Part shown: piece after piece, positions 54,324-63,545 of the stretch
How positions within the stretch are numbered: position 1 is the stretch's first letter
Layout of the letters: the number at the start of each line of letters is the position of its first letter
Assembly: GCA_946478525.1 (NCBI GenBank)
Contig: CAMLCH010000010.1
Coordinates: forward strand, 1 to 63,596
Length of the DNA stretch: 63,596 nucleotides
Origin: Snodgrassella alvi_G
GTDB taxonomy: Bacteria; Pseudomonadota; Gammaproteobacteria; Burkholderiales; Neisseriaceae
Direction: 5' to 3'
Program-made: the position numbers and the translations under genes
The notes under the pieces: generated by a model
What the model was told of the DNA's origin: nothing
Databases searched by the model: none
Seen by the model: only the letters and a program-made list of their open reading frames with translations

Positions 54324-55303
54324 ATATAGCTAATTTGCAGCCATTAAAGGCTGCATATCTGATTCACGGTGAAGAAGAATTACTGCGCATCGAAGCTGCA
54401 GATGCTGTCCGTTCTGCCGCACGTAGTCAGAATTTCAGCGAACGTGAAGTTATAGTGATTGAGGCTGGTTTTGACTGGTCTTCATTACTGGCAGCAACTC
54501 AGTCGGTTGGATTATTTACCGAAAAAAAACTGTTGGAAATTCATATTCCTTCAGGTAAACCCGGTAAAGAAGGCAGTAGTGCGCTGCAACAATTGGCAGA
54601 AAACCCTCCTGAAGACATTTGTTTATTACTACTGTTACCCAAAATGGAGCGATTACAGACACAAAGTAAATGGTTTCAAACTTGGTCAAAAGCAGCAATA
54701 ATATTGGAAGCAAAAGCTGTTAATCAATCAGCTCTACCACAATGGATAAAAAATCGTCTTCAGGCCAGAAAACTTGACATAGATAATGAAGCACTGGCTT
54801 TGTTTGTCGAAAAAGTTGAAGGTAATTTACTGGCAGCTCAACAGGAAATAGACAAACTTGCCTTGATTCACCCTCAGGGTCATATAGTGACTTTATCTGA
54901 AGCTCAAGCTGCGGTTGCAAATGTCGCTCGATTTGATGTCTATCAGCTATCATCAAGCTGGATGATGCAAGATACTACACGGCTATTACGTTTACTGGAT
55001 AGTCTGGTAGCGGAAGGTAGTGAACCAGTATTATTACTCTGGGTTGTCTGTGAGGATATACGCACATTGTTACGCTTATTAGCAGCATTCAAACAGGGCA
55101 AAACAGTTAATGATGTACGCCAACAACTTCGATTATGGGGTGAAAAACAAATTGTCGCTCCAAAAGCAGCTAAACGTATAGGTGTTAAACGTTTGCTGGC
55201 AGCATTACAAACATGTGCACGAGTTGATCGGCAAATTAAAGGTGCCGAAAGTGGCGATGCTTGGACAGAAATTAAATATTTATTACTATCCTTAGCTTGT
55301 TGA
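54320..55303 (+). CDS. holA: DNA polymerase III delta subunit
   Basis: This clamp-loader subunit opens the beta clamp. The 327-residue protein has an N-terminal AAA-like domain beginning with AYLIHGEEELLRIEAADAVR (residues 11-30). The beta-binding region, QSVGLFTEKKLLEI, lies near residue 62, and the C-terminal collar domain completes the protein. The degenerate P-loop is normal for delta. Translation is probably coupled to lptE by the 4-base overlap. Confidence 0.95.
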   Translation: MNIANLQPLKAAYLIHGEEELLRIEAADAVRSAARSQNFSEREVIVIEAGFDWSSLLAATQSVGLFTEKKLLEIHIPSGKPGKEGSSALQQLAENPPEDICLLLLLPKMERLQTQSKWFQTWSKAAIILEAKAVNQSALPQWIKNRLQARKLDIDNEALALFVEKVEGNLLAAQQEIDKLALIHPQGHIVTLSEAQAAVANVARFDVYQLSSSWMMQDTTRLLRLLDSLVAEGSEPVLLLWVVCEDIRTLLRLLAAFKQGKTVNDVRQQLRLWGEKQIVAPKAAKRIGVKRLLAALQTCARVDRQIKGAESGDAWTEIKYLLLSLAC

Positions 55304-55360
55304 ACTAAAAATATAACTGTAGAAATTATTTCAATTTGAAATTAGCAATATAATATCTAA

Positions 55361-55795
55361 ATGAAGATCATTAACAAAAATGTATTAGTTCCATATCAAG
55401 CTGAACAAATTTTCGATCTGGTCAATGATATTGAAAATTATCCAAAATTTTTACCATGGTGCAATAAAACCGAGATTCTTAATACAAATCAAAATAGTGT
55501 AGATGCAGTAATGCATATAGACTATTTGAAGATTCATCACTCATTTTCTACCCATAATGACATTTGCAGACCAACTCAAATTAAAATGCATCTTATCAAT
55601 GGACCGTTTAAATCATTAGAAGGCTACTGGAACTTTACACCAATTGATAATATCGGTTGCAAAATTGATTTTTGTCTCAAATATGAATTTACCAGCCATA
55701 TTTTATCTGCAGTCATCGCTCCGGTATTTAATCTTATTGCTGATTCAATGGTAGATGCTTTTATCAAGGAAGCTGACAAACGATATGATGAATAA
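55361..55795 (+). CDS. ratA: RatA-type START domain protein (coenzyme Q-binding family)
   Basis: The 144-residue protein is a START/SRPBCC-fold member of the RatA/Coq10 family. Landmarks are LVNDIENYPKFLPWC near residue 20, FSTHNDI, LINGPFKSLEGYWNFTP (near residue 79) and the C-terminal VIAPVFNLIADSMVDAFIKEA. E. coli RatA was described as blocking 70S assembly, while related proteins bind ubiquinone. Which applies here is open. The rnfH gene starts inside its last codons, so the two are coupled, a pairing seen throughout proteobacteria. Confidence 0.9.
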   Translation: MKIINKNVLVPYQAEQIFDLVNDIENYPKFLPWCNKTEILNTNQNSVDAVMHIDYLKIHHSFSTHNDICRPTQIKMHLINGPFKSLEGYWNFTPIDNIGCKIDFCLKYEFTSHILSAVIAPVFNLIADSMVDAFIKEADKRYDE

Positions 55796-56075
55796 AATTA
55801 TGGTGGAGGCAGTGTATGCCAGCACACAACATCAACATCTTTGGCAAGGCCTGGTAGATCAGGGAACGACGGCGAGGCAAGCTTTGTTACATTCAGAATT
55901 ACCCAACCGTTTCCCAGATGTTAATTTTCAGCTTGCTCCGCTCGGTATATTTGGCAAAAAGGTAGCGGACGATTATATATTATGTGCATGGGATAGAATT
56001 GAAGTTTACCGTCCGTTAATCGTTGACCCAAAAGAAAATCGTCGACTCCGGGCAGCTAAAAAAACTCAAATTTAA
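55785..56075 (+). CDS. rnfH: RnfH family ubiquitin-like protein
   Basis: The 96-residue protein from the ATG at 55785 overlaps the end of ratA by 11 bases. An ATG at 55788 is an equally good start. It has a beta-grasp pattern with VEAVYASTQHQHLWQ near the front and the family ending DRIEVYRPLIVDPKENRRLRA. The function of RnfH is not settled. In E. coli the pair is called ratAB. Confidence 0.92.
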   Translation: MMNKIMVEAVYASTQHQHLWQGLVDQGTTARQALLHSELPNRFPDVNFQLAPLGIFGKKVADDYILCAWDRIEVYRPLIVDPKENRRLRAAKKTQI

Positions 56076-56119
56076 TTGTAAATATTTATTAATCAATTTG
56101 TTATAGCTTAAGGAAGAAT

Positions 56120-56695
56120 ATGTCTCAAATTAAGCTTATCGTTGGTCTGGGTAACCCAGGTTCTGAATACGAACATACCCGTCATAATATTGGTTTTGAT
56201 TTTATTGATGAACTTGCATATACATTAAAAACAAATTTCAAACCCGAAAAAAAATATTTTGGTTATGTTGCTAAAACAACGCTAGCAGATGGTGAGTTAT
56301 GGTTATTAAAACCAACTACCTACATGAATAAATCTGGTACATCAGTTCAGGCATTGACAAAATTCTATAAAATAAAACCGGAAGAAATATTGATTGTTCA
56401 TGATGAATTAGATATTCCTTGCGGACAGGTCAGATTTAAAAAAGGAGGGAGTAATGGCGGGCATAATGGATTGAAAGACATTCAATCTTGGCTTGGTACG
56501 GCTGACTTCTACCGCCTGCGCATTGGTATTGATCATCCTGGCGACAGAAATTTAGTTATTAATTATGTTTTGCATAAACCAACCCTACAACAAACAAAAC
56601 TGATAGAAAGCGCTGTAGAAAAATGTTTGAGCGTAATGCCAAAATTATTTAATAATGAATTTAATGCAGTACAACAAATACTGCATAGTAAATAA
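56120..56695 (+). CDS. pth: Peptidyl-tRNA hydrolase
   Basis: This enzyme frees tRNA from prematurely released peptidyl-tRNA. The 191-residue protein begins with LIVGLGNPGSEYEHTRHNIGF, in which His22 is the catalytic base, followed by LLKPTTYMNKSG, VHDELDIPCG and the GGSNGGHNGLKDI stretch. All key residues are present. A good ribosome binding site (AAGGAAG) precedes the ATG. The ubiD gene starts 13 bases past the stop. Confidence 0.97.
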   Translation: MSQIKLIVGLGNPGSEYEHTRHNIGFDFIDELAYTLKTNFKPEKKYFGYVAKTTLADGELWLLKPTTYMNKSGTSVQALTKFYKIKPEEILIVHDELDIPCGQVRFKKGGSNGGHNGLKDIQSWLGTADFYRLRIGIDHPGDRNLVINYVLHKPTLQQTKLIESAVEKCLSVMPKLFNNEFNAVQQILHSK

Positions 56696-56708
56696 TGAAG
56701 GTCGGATT

Positions 56709-58187
56709 ATGAAATATCGCGATTTAAGAGAGTTCATTACCGTTCTCAAACAAGCTAATCAATTAAAATCTATCGATATGCCGATCTCACCTCATCTGGA
56801 AATAACTGAAATAGCTGATCGGGTTTTGAGACAACAAGGTCCGGCTTTATTATTCACACAACCAGTTGATCAAAATAATAAAATATACCAGTATCCAGTA
56901 TTAGCCAATTTATTTGGTACAGCAGAGCGTGTAGCTCTGGGCATGGGTGCTAGCAGTATTGATCAACTACGTGATATAGGTAAAACATTAGCTTATCTTA
57001 AAGAACCAGATCCACCTAAAGGAATTAAAGACGCCTTATCGAAATTACCTTTATTAAAAGATTTGTGGAGTATGAGTCCACACATTGTTAGAAACGCGCC
57101 TTGTCAGCAGATTATTATTGAGGGTGATGACGTAGATTTATATCAGCTGCCCATTCAACAATGCTGGCCTGATGATGTAGCACCTCTTATTACCTGGGGA
57201 TTAACAGTTACCCGCGGTCCTGAAAGAAAACGTCAGAATCTTGGCATATATCGGCAACAAGTTTTAAGTAGAAATAAAGTAATTATGCGTTGGCTTGCGC
57301 ATCGAGGTGGCGCGCTAGATTTTCAGGCTTTTAAACAAAAATTTCCAGGGGAATCTTTTCCGGTTGCCGTTGTATTAGGTTGTGATCCTGCCACCATATT
57401 AGGTGCAGTAACGCCAATACCTGATAGTTTGAGTGAATATCAATTTGCGGGTTTATTACGCGGTTGCCGAACTGAACTGGTCAAATGTATCGGTAATGAT
57501 TTACAGGTACCGGCCCGAGCTGAAATCATTCTTGAAGGCTTTATTAATCCCGAAGAATTAGCACTGGAAGGACCATATGGTGACCATACCGGCTATTACA
57601 ATGAACAGGACAATTTCCCAGTCTTTACTATAGAACGCATTACCATGCGTGAAAACGCCATTTATCACAGCACCTATACTGGAAAACCGCCAGATGAACC
57701 AGCTGTACTAGGGGTTGCCTTAAATGAAGTTTTCGTGCCGATATTGCAAAAACAATTCAGTGAAATTATCGACTTTTACTTACCACCTGAAGGGTGTTCC
57801 TACCGCATGGCAGTGGTAAGTATAAAAAAACAATATGCTGGGCATGCTAAACGAGTGATGATGGGATGCTGGAGTTACCTGCGCCAGTTTATGTATACTA
57901 AATACATAATTGTTGTAGATGATGACATCAATGTTCGAGACTGGAAAGAAGTAATTTGGGCGATTACAACCCGTATGGATCCGGTACGTGATACAACATT
58001 AATTGATCATACACCAATTGATTACCTTGATTTTGCTAGCCCTATAAGTGGTCTTGGAGGAAAAATGGGGCTGGATGCAACTAATAAATGGCCTGGTGAA
58101 ACCCAGCGTGAATGGGGGAAAATCATTCAAAAAAATCCTGATGTCATAACAAAAATAAACGCCATATGGCAAGATTTAAATTTATGA
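56709..58187 (+). CDS. ubiD: 4-hydroxy-3-polyprenylbenzoate decarboxylase
   Basis: This prenyl-FMN-dependent decarboxylase acts in ubiquinone synthesis. The 492-residue protein from the ATG at 56709 begins MKYRDLREFITVLKQANQLK; the open frame goes back into pth but that is not real. Conserved motifs include the prenyl-FMN/metal-binding region QNLGIYRQQVLSRNKVIMRW (about residues 178-197), EGPYGDHTGYYN near residue 290 and the C-terminal GGKMGLDATNKWPGE. ubiX, which makes its cofactor, is not in this window. Confidence 0.96.
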   Translation: MKYRDLREFITVLKQANQLKSIDMPISPHLEITEIADRVLRQQGPALLFTQPVDQNNKIYQYPVLANLFGTAERVALGMGASSIDQLRDIGKTLAYLKEPDPPKGIKDALSKLPLLKDLWSMSPHIVRNAPCQQIIIEGDDVDLYQLPIQQCWPDDVAPLITWGLTVTRGPERKRQNLGIYRQQVLSRNKVIMRWLAHRGGALDFQAFKQKFPGESFPVAVVLGCDPATILGAVTPIPDSLSEYQFAGLLRGCRTELVKCIGNDLQVPARAEIILEGFINPEELALEGPYGDHTGYYNEQDNFPVFTIERITMRENAIYHSTYTGKPPDEPAVLGVALNEVFVPILQKQFSEIIDFYLPPEGCSYRMAVVSIKKQYAGHAKRVMMGCWSYLRQFMYTKYIIVVDDDINVRDWKEVIWAITTRMDPVRDTTLIDHTPIDYLDFASPISGLGGKMGLDATNKWPGETQREWGKIIQKNPDVITKINAIWQDLNL

Positions 58188-58246
58188 CATAATAATCAAT
58201 TAATATGGATATTGTCTTTAAGAAAACAGATTGGTATGAAATATAC

Positions 58247-59881
58247 ATGGAAAGCAAAAAAAAATATTTAAAGTATGTTTTGCTAATCTTCGATATCAGC
58301 ATGATATTCTGGCTGGGTGGCTGTCAAACTTTACCTTCATTAAAGGATAGGCCAGTTGAAACCCATATTTCAGCCAATAATCCTTCAAAGCTTAGTTATA
58401 TCAATGCACCTCTTTTAGCACAGCATCCGAATTTATCTGGTATTTACCCTTTAGATGATGGGGGTGAAGCACTGGTAGCTCGTCGTGCATTAATTCATGC
58501 AGCCGAAAACAGTTTAGATGTGCAATATTATATCTGGAATAATGATACTTCCGGTCAGCTTTTATTTCGTGAGCTAGTAAAAGCAGCACATCGTGGCGTA
58601 CGTGTACGTTTACTTTTGGATGACAACAATACCAAAGGTATGGATCCAATTTTACAAGCCCTAGATAATGAACCCAATATTGAGATCAGATTATTTAACC
58701 CCTTTACTAATCGGCATTTTCGTTATTTGGGATATCTGACAGATTTTTCCCGTCTTAATCGGCGTATGCATAATAAATCCATTACTGCTGACAACCAAGT
58801 CACCATTTTAGGCGGGCGCAATGTTGGTGATGAATATTTCGATATTGGCAAAGGAGTATTATTTGTAGATCTGGACGTATTAGCCATTGGCCCCATTGTA
58901 AATCAGGTCTCAAATAATTTTGATCTTTATTGGAATAGTAATTCAGCTTACCCCTTAAACAAAATTATTCATCGTCGCCGTAATAAATTAAATGCAGATA
59001 TGCCGATATTTAAACATAAAACTTATGATTCTCTGCGAGCCGACCGCTATGACAATTTTTATAGCAGAAATAATTTTGAAAGCAAATTAACTGATGGCTC
59101 TCTTGATTATCAGTGGGTTAATTTAACCTTAGTTAGTGATGATCCGGTTAAAGCCTTACCAGCTAATAATAAACCCAAATATAATACTGACACAGCGCTA
59201 CAAGTGGAGCCCGATAACAAACCGAAAACTGTTTTAAAATATAAAAAAGCCAGTCTAACATTAAATCAACTGGCTGCTTCGGTAATTGAACCTAAAAAAG
59301 ACCTACTGATTATTACTCCTTACTTTGTACCCACAAAAATAGGATTAGAATATTTGCTCAACTTACGCCGGCAGGGTGTACATATACGTATTCTAACCAA
59401 CTCGTTATCAGCAACTGATGTTCCTATAGTTCATTCTGGTTATGTTAATTATCGCACACCATTGTTGAAAAGTGGCGTTGAAATCTTTGAACTCAAAAAT
59501 CAGGGTTATGTAAGAAGTACAAAAGATCATCGCTTAAGTGGTGGTTCACTATCCAGTTTACATGCTAAAACATTTACCATAGACAGCAACCAGCTGTACA
59601 TAGGATCGCTCAATTTTGATCCGCGCTCATCCCAACTCAACACTGAAATGGGGGTTGTAATCAAATCGCCGGAAATGGCACAATACATGAATAAGGCCAT
59701 CAATGATGCATTACCCTATGTAAGTTATCAGGTGAAGCTGACAGATGATGGTAAACTGGAGTGGCTTAAAGCCATCAATCAAAACCAAACCACAATTTAT
59801 CATCACGAACCCGATACTACTAAATGGCAACGTTTATGGGTAAAAATATTATCAATATTTCCCATAGAAGGTTTGTTATAA
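58247..59881 (+). CDS. Phospholipase-D-like lipoprotein (two HKD motifs)
   Basis: The 544-residue protein from the ATG at 58247 has a lipoprotein signal (MESKKKYLKYVLLIFDISMI then FWLGGC), and the open frame runs back to 58205. Two HxKxxxxD motifs are clear: HNKSITAD in the first half and HAKTFTID in the second, each followed by a Gly-Ser/Arg-Asn pair (GGRNVGDEYFD and GSLNFDPRS). It belongs to the cardiolipin-synthase/phospholipase-D superfamily. Lipid anchoring suggests a periplasmic or outer-membrane location; a similar PLD lipoprotein exists in Neisseria gonorrhoeae. Substrate unknown; either hydrolysis or transphosphatidylation is possible. It lies just after ubiD. Confidence 0.88.
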   Translation: MESKKKYLKYVLLIFDISMIFWLGGCQTLPSLKDRPVETHISANNPSKLSYINAPLLAQHPNLSGIYPLDDGGEALVARRALIHAAENSLDVQYYIWNNDTSGQLLFRELVKAAHRGVRVRLLLDDNNTKGMDPILQALDNEPNIEIRLFNPFTNRHFRYLGYLTDFSRLNRRMHNKSITADNQVTILGGRNVGDEYFDIGKGVLFVDLDVLAIGPIVNQVSNNFDLYWNSNSAYPLNKIIHRRRNKLNADMPIFKHKTYDSLRADRYDNFYSRNNFESKLTDGSLDYQWVNLTLVSDDPVKALPANNKPKYNTDTALQVEPDNKPKTVLKYKKASLTLNQLAASVIEPKKDLLIITPYFVPTKIGLEYLLNLRRQGVHIRILTNSLSATDVPIVHSGYVNYRTPLLKSGVEIFELKNQGYVRSTKDHRLSGGSLSSLHAKTFTIDSNQLYIGSLNFDPRSSQLNTEMGVVIKSPEMAQYMNKAINDALPYVSYQVKLTDDGKLEWLKAINQNQTTIYHHEPDTTKWQRLWVKILSIFPIEGLL

Positions 59882-59933
59882 CAGCTAAACAAACCAATTA
59901 CGATGAATGTAAAATATTATTGAAAGTCAGCTT

Positions 59934-60506
59934 ATGTTGCTCTTCATTGACAATTACGATAGCTTTACCTATAACATAGTACATTATCTGGGTGAGTTGG
60001 GAGAAAACGTCTGTGTAAAAAGAAATGATTCAATATCTGTTAGTGAAATAGAAAAACTGTCACCAGAAATTATCATTATCGGTCCCGGACCGGGTGCGCC
60101 TCAAAATGCCGGTATTTCTGTTGATGTAATACAGTACTTCAAGGGTAAAATTCCCATTTTAGGTATCTGTCTCGGCCATCAAAGTATAGCTTATGCATTT
60201 GGTGGCCAAATTAGACGGGCAAAAACTGCAATGCATGGCAAAATTTCTGCAGTTTATCATCACAATAAATATATGTTTCAAAACTTACCGAATCCAGTTA
60301 ACTGTACTCGTTATCACAGTTTGGTTGTTGATCAGGAAAACTTACCAGATTGTTTGGAAATTACCGCAACATCTGAGGATAATGAAATAATGGGGCTGCG
60401 CCATAAAACCATGGCACTGGAGAGCGTCCAGTTTCATCCTGAAGGCTTCTTAACTCAAAACGGGCTTAAAATGTTAAACAATTTTCTAATCCAGCTACGG
60501 CACTAA
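59934..60506 (+). CDS. trpG: Anthranilate/aminodeoxychorismate synthase glutaminase subunit
   Basis: This glutamine amidotransferase supplies ammonia to TrpE (tryptophan) and, in some bacteria, also to PabB (folate). The 190-residue class I glutaminase has the oxyanion loop GPGPGAPQNAG, the nucleophile Cys in LGICLGHQ (near residue 79) and His-Glu in VQFHPEG near residue 169. trpE is not in the window. The gene precedes trpD by 55 bases, which favours the tryptophan role. Confidence 0.94.
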   Translation: MLLFIDNYDSFTYNIVHYLGELGENVCVKRNDSISVSEIEKLSPEIIIIGPGPGAPQNAGISVDVIQYFKGKIPILGICLGHQSIAYAFGGQIRRAKTAMHGKISAVYHHNKYMFQNLPNPVNCTRYHSLVVDQENLPDCLEITATSEDNEIMGLRHKTMALESVQFHPEGFLTQNGLKMLNNFLIQLRH

Positions 60507-60561
60507 GATAAATCCATTTACATAATCACTCAGTGTCAATTATTCTAATGAAAGCGATATT

Positions 60562-61602
60562 ATGATCACCCCACAACAAGCTCTAAATCGACTGCTGGAT
60601 AACAATGAGTTATTTTATGACGAGATGACCGATCTCATGCGTCAAATTATGCAGGGTGAAGTAGCTCCAGAAATAATAGCAGCCATATTAATTGGTTTAC
60701 GTGTCAAAGTAGAAAGCGTATCAGAAATTGCTGCTGCAGCTACTGTAATGCGTGAGTTTGCTACAAAAGTTCCTGTACAGGATCATAATCATCTTGTCGA
60801 CATAGTTGGTACCGGTGGTGACAATGCCCATACTTTTAATATTTCTACTACCAGCATGTTCGTTGTAGCTGCTGCGGGAGCTAAAGTGGCTAAACATGGT
60901 GGTCGATCCGTATCATCTTCCAGTGGCTCAGCAGATATCATTGAAGCAATGGGGGCTTCTTTGGAATTAACTCCTGAACATGTTGCCCAGTGTATCAATC
61001 AAATAGGCGCAGGCTTTATGTATGCGCCTAACCATCACAATAGTATGCGTTATGTAGCACCTGTTCGCAGATCCTTAGGTGTGCGGACAATATTCAATAT
61101 TTTAGGTCCGTTAACTAATCCTGCCGGCGCATCTAATCAAGTTTTAGGCGTTTTTCATATTGATCTTGTCGGTATATTGTCGCGTGTTTTGCAACAAATG
61201 GGTAGTAAACACGTAATGGTTGTACATGGCTCTGACGGACTGGATGAAATCACCTTAACTGGAACGACACGAGTTGCTGAACTGAAAAATGGCACCATCA
61301 TGGAATATGATATTCATCCGGCACAATTTGATATGGCATTGATTGAAGACTTAAAGCCATTGCAAGTTTGCAATAGTGAAGAATCACTACAGATAATGAA
61401 TAAAGTATTGAGCGGCGAAAAAGGACCATGCAGAGATATCGTCGTGCTGAATGCAGCAGCAGCTATTTATACGGCAAATATTACATCATCACTGGAAGAG
61501 GGTGTGGATGCTGCGATAACAGCAATTGATTCAGGTAAAGCTAAACAGAAACAAACAGAATTTATCCAAACCACACAACAGCTCTATGCTCAATATTCAT
61601 AA
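60562..61602 (+). CDS. trpD: Anthranilate phosphoribosyltransferase
   Basis: This enzyme joins anthranilate to PRPP, the second committed step of tryptophan synthesis. The 346-residue protein has the PRPP-binding VGTGGDNAHTFNISTTS stretch (near residue 80) and KHGGRSVSSSSGSADI, and continues with NPAGASNQVLGV, typical of the family. It is downstream of trpG, and the serS gene follows at 61732. Confidence 0.97.
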   Translation: MITPQQALNRLLDNNELFYDEMTDLMRQIMQGEVAPEIIAAILIGLRVKVESVSEIAAAATVMREFATKVPVQDHNHLVDIVGTGGDNAHTFNISTTSMFVVAAAGAKVAKHGGRSVSSSSGSADIIEAMGASLELTPEHVAQCINQIGAGFMYAPNHHNSMRYVAPVRRSLGVRTIFNILGPLTNPAGASNQVLGVFHIDLVGILSRVLQQMGSKHVMVVHGSDGLDEITLTGTTRVAELKNGTIMEYDIHPAQFDMALIEDLKPLQVCNSEESLQIMNKVLSGEKGPCRDIVVLNAAAAIYTANITSSLEEGVDAAITAIDSGKAKQKQTEFIQTTQQLYAQYS

Positions 61603-61731
61603 ATGCAACAGAGACTTTTGCGAGGAATTTTGCTTACAAAAAATAGATTACTTAAAATAATTGTTTACTTTTTTCTTGCAAAGATCATTTGTATACAATA
61701 ACCGTTAACACTTAAAATTTTTTCTAATACT

Positions 61732-63027
61732 ATGATAGACATTCAATTATTGCGCCAAAATCTGGCAAGCGTTGCTGAAAAATTATGCAATCGTGGTTAC
61801 AAACTTGATATAAATGCTTTTCAATCTTTGGAACAGCAGCGTAAACAACTGCAAATGAGTACCGAAGAATTACAGGCACAACGAAATCATTTTTCCAAGC
61901 AAATCGGAGCTTTCAAAAGTCAGGGTAAGCACGATGAGGCTAACCAAATGATGGCCAAAGTAACAAAAATAAAAAGTCAGCTTGAGGAAACAGATCATCA
62001 ATATCAGCTTGTTCAAACACAGATCAACGATTTGCTCCTAACTATTCCAAATCTGCCACATAATGATGTCCCTGTTGGCAAAGATGAAAATGATAATGTG
62101 GAAATCAGGCGGGTTGGCACACCAAAACAATTTGATTTTGAAATCAAAGACCATGTTGATCTTGGAGAGCCATTAGGACTAGATTTTAAAACAGCCTCAG
62201 AATTATCTGGCGCACGTTTTACTGTAATGCGAGGTCCAATAGCCCGACTTCACCGTGCCTTAGCTCAGTTCATGCTTGATATCCACACACAACAACACGG
62301 TTATATCGAACATTACACTCCCTATATTGTCAACCCAGAAATTTTATTAGGAACCGGTCAGCTGCCTAAATTCGCGGAAGACATGTATAAAATTGACTGT
62401 GGTGGTGAAGAAAATAAGCAAGAACAATACCTGATTTCAACTGCCGAAATCACCCTAACCAACACCGTAAGAGAGCGCGTACTAAACAAAGATGAATTAC
62501 CTAAAAAATTAACTGCTCATACACCTTGTTTTCGTTCGGAAGCTGGTTCATATGGTAAAGACACACGTGGTTTAATTCGTCAGCACCAGTTTGATAAAGT
62601 CGAGATGGTACAAATACAACGACCAGAAAACTCCTATGCTGCATTAGAAGAAATGGTAGGGCACGCAGAAAAAATCTTACAACTATTAGAATTACCGTAT
62701 AGGGTTATTGTATTGTGTACCGGAGACATGGGCTTTGGAGCAGCTAAAACTTACGATCTGGAAGTATGGGTGCCAGCACAAAATACCTATCGAGAAATTT
62801 CCAGTTGTTCCAATTGTGAAGATTTTCAGGCCCGTCGTATGCAGGCAAGATTTAAAGATGAAGAGGGGAAGAACCAATTTGTCCATACCCTCAACGGTTC
62901 TGGCTTGGCAGTTGGTCGAACCTTAGTTGCAATATTAGAAAATCATCAAAACGCTGACGGCACTATCAATATTCCAGCTGCTTTACAACCCTATTTGGGA
63001 GGTCAAAGCATTTTGAAAAGTGCATAA
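61732..63027 (+). CDS. serS: Seryl-tRNA synthetase
   Basis: This class II synthetase charges tRNA-Ser and tRNA-Sec. The 431-residue protein has the N-terminal antiparallel coiled coil (about 28-100), which binds the long variable arm of tRNA-Ser. The class II catalytic core follows, with motif 2 (TPCFRSEAGSYGKDTRGLIR) and motif 3 near NGSGLAVGRTLVAILEN. The ending matches the family. A terminator follows at 63055-63098. Confidence 0.98.
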   Translation: MIDIQLLRQNLASVAEKLCNRGYKLDINAFQSLEQQRKQLQMSTEELQAQRNHFSKQIGAFKSQGKHDEANQMMAKVTKIKSQLEETDHQYQLVQTQINDLLLTIPNLPHNDVPVGKDENDNVEIRRVGTPKQFDFEIKDHVDLGEPLGLDFKTASELSGARFTVMRGPIARLHRALAQFMLDIHTQQHGYIEHYTPYIVNPEILLGTGQLPKFAEDMYKIDCGGEENKQEQYLISTAEITLTNTVRERVLNKDELPKKLTAHTPCFRSEAGSYGKDTRGLIRQHQFDKVEMVQIQRPENSYAALEEMVGHAEKILQLLELPYRVIVLCTGDMGFGAAKTYDLEVWVPAQNTYREISSCSNCEDFQARRMQARFKDEEGKNQFVHTLNGSGLAVGRTLVAILENHQNADGTINIPAALQPYLGGQSILKSA

Positions 63028-63054
63028 ATAATTCAAAATAGTCAATAAACAAAA

Positions 63055-63098
63055 GGGGAGCAGTATATGATTAACCATTATCATTGAACTTGCTCCCC
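63055..63098 (+). terminator. Terminator hairpin between serS and tRNA-Lys
   Basis: GGGGAGCA (63055-63062) pairs with TGCTCCCC (63091-63098), an 8-bp GC-rich stem with a second inner hairpin (ATGAT...ATCAT). It is followed by ATTTTA. It lies 28 bases after the serS stop. Confidence 0.75.
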
Positions 63099-63128
63099 AT
63101 TTTAAAGCAACGTATAATAATGTTTTTT

Positions 63129-63204
63129 GGGTCGTTAGCTCAGTTGGCAGAGCAGTGGACTCTTAATCCATTTGTCCAGGGTTCGATCCCCTGACGACCC
63201 ACCA
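63129..63204 (+). tRNA. tRNA-Lys, anticodon CTT
   Basis: The 76-base gene includes encoded CCA. The acceptor stem pairs GGGTCGT with ACGACCC, followed by discriminator A and CCA. The D loop has AGCTCAGTTGG and the T loop GGTTCGATCCC. The anticodon stem TGGA/TCCA closes the loop CTCTTAA, so the anticodon is CTT at 63162-63164, reading AAG lysine codons. All four arms form perfect or near-perfect pairs. Confidence 0.97.
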
Positions 63205-63545
63205 TAAATTATCTCTTTCATTTCAATAAATTATAAGACTATTTGCTTGTTAACTAATAGTCCATTTCTACTACGATTTTGCCATTTTTTTGACACGCAA
63301 TTTATTAAGTATTATTAGTGAAACTGTATCAAAAGTGAAAATCTCAAAATTGTAATGGAGTAAAAGGTTAAATTGAATTTCAATCTTTAAAGTATTTAAA
63401 TATAATTAAAATTTTGATTTATTTATATTTCAGGAAATTTTGGATGAAACAGAAACCTTTAGACAAGTGGTACGAAAATAAAATTTAACAAGTTAATTAT
63501 ATTAAGGTTCATTAATGCTTTGATAAAAAATAATGATTACTACCT
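63205..63545. other. AT-rich region after tRNA-Lys, no gene
   Basis: This 341-base stretch has no convincing coding region. A 14-codon ORF at 63444-63488 has a fair ribosome binding site but no other support. The contig ends here at the adapter. Confidence 0.5.

Noticed and set aside
63444..63488. 14-residue ORF near the contig end
   Set aside because: There is a GGA before the ATG, but the size is within chance and the region is cut by the adapter.
1..63545. Neisseria DNA uptake sequence (GCCGTCTGAA) or its reverse
   Set aside because: I looked by eye and saw no exact copy; this was not an exhaustive count, and related dialects could have been missed.
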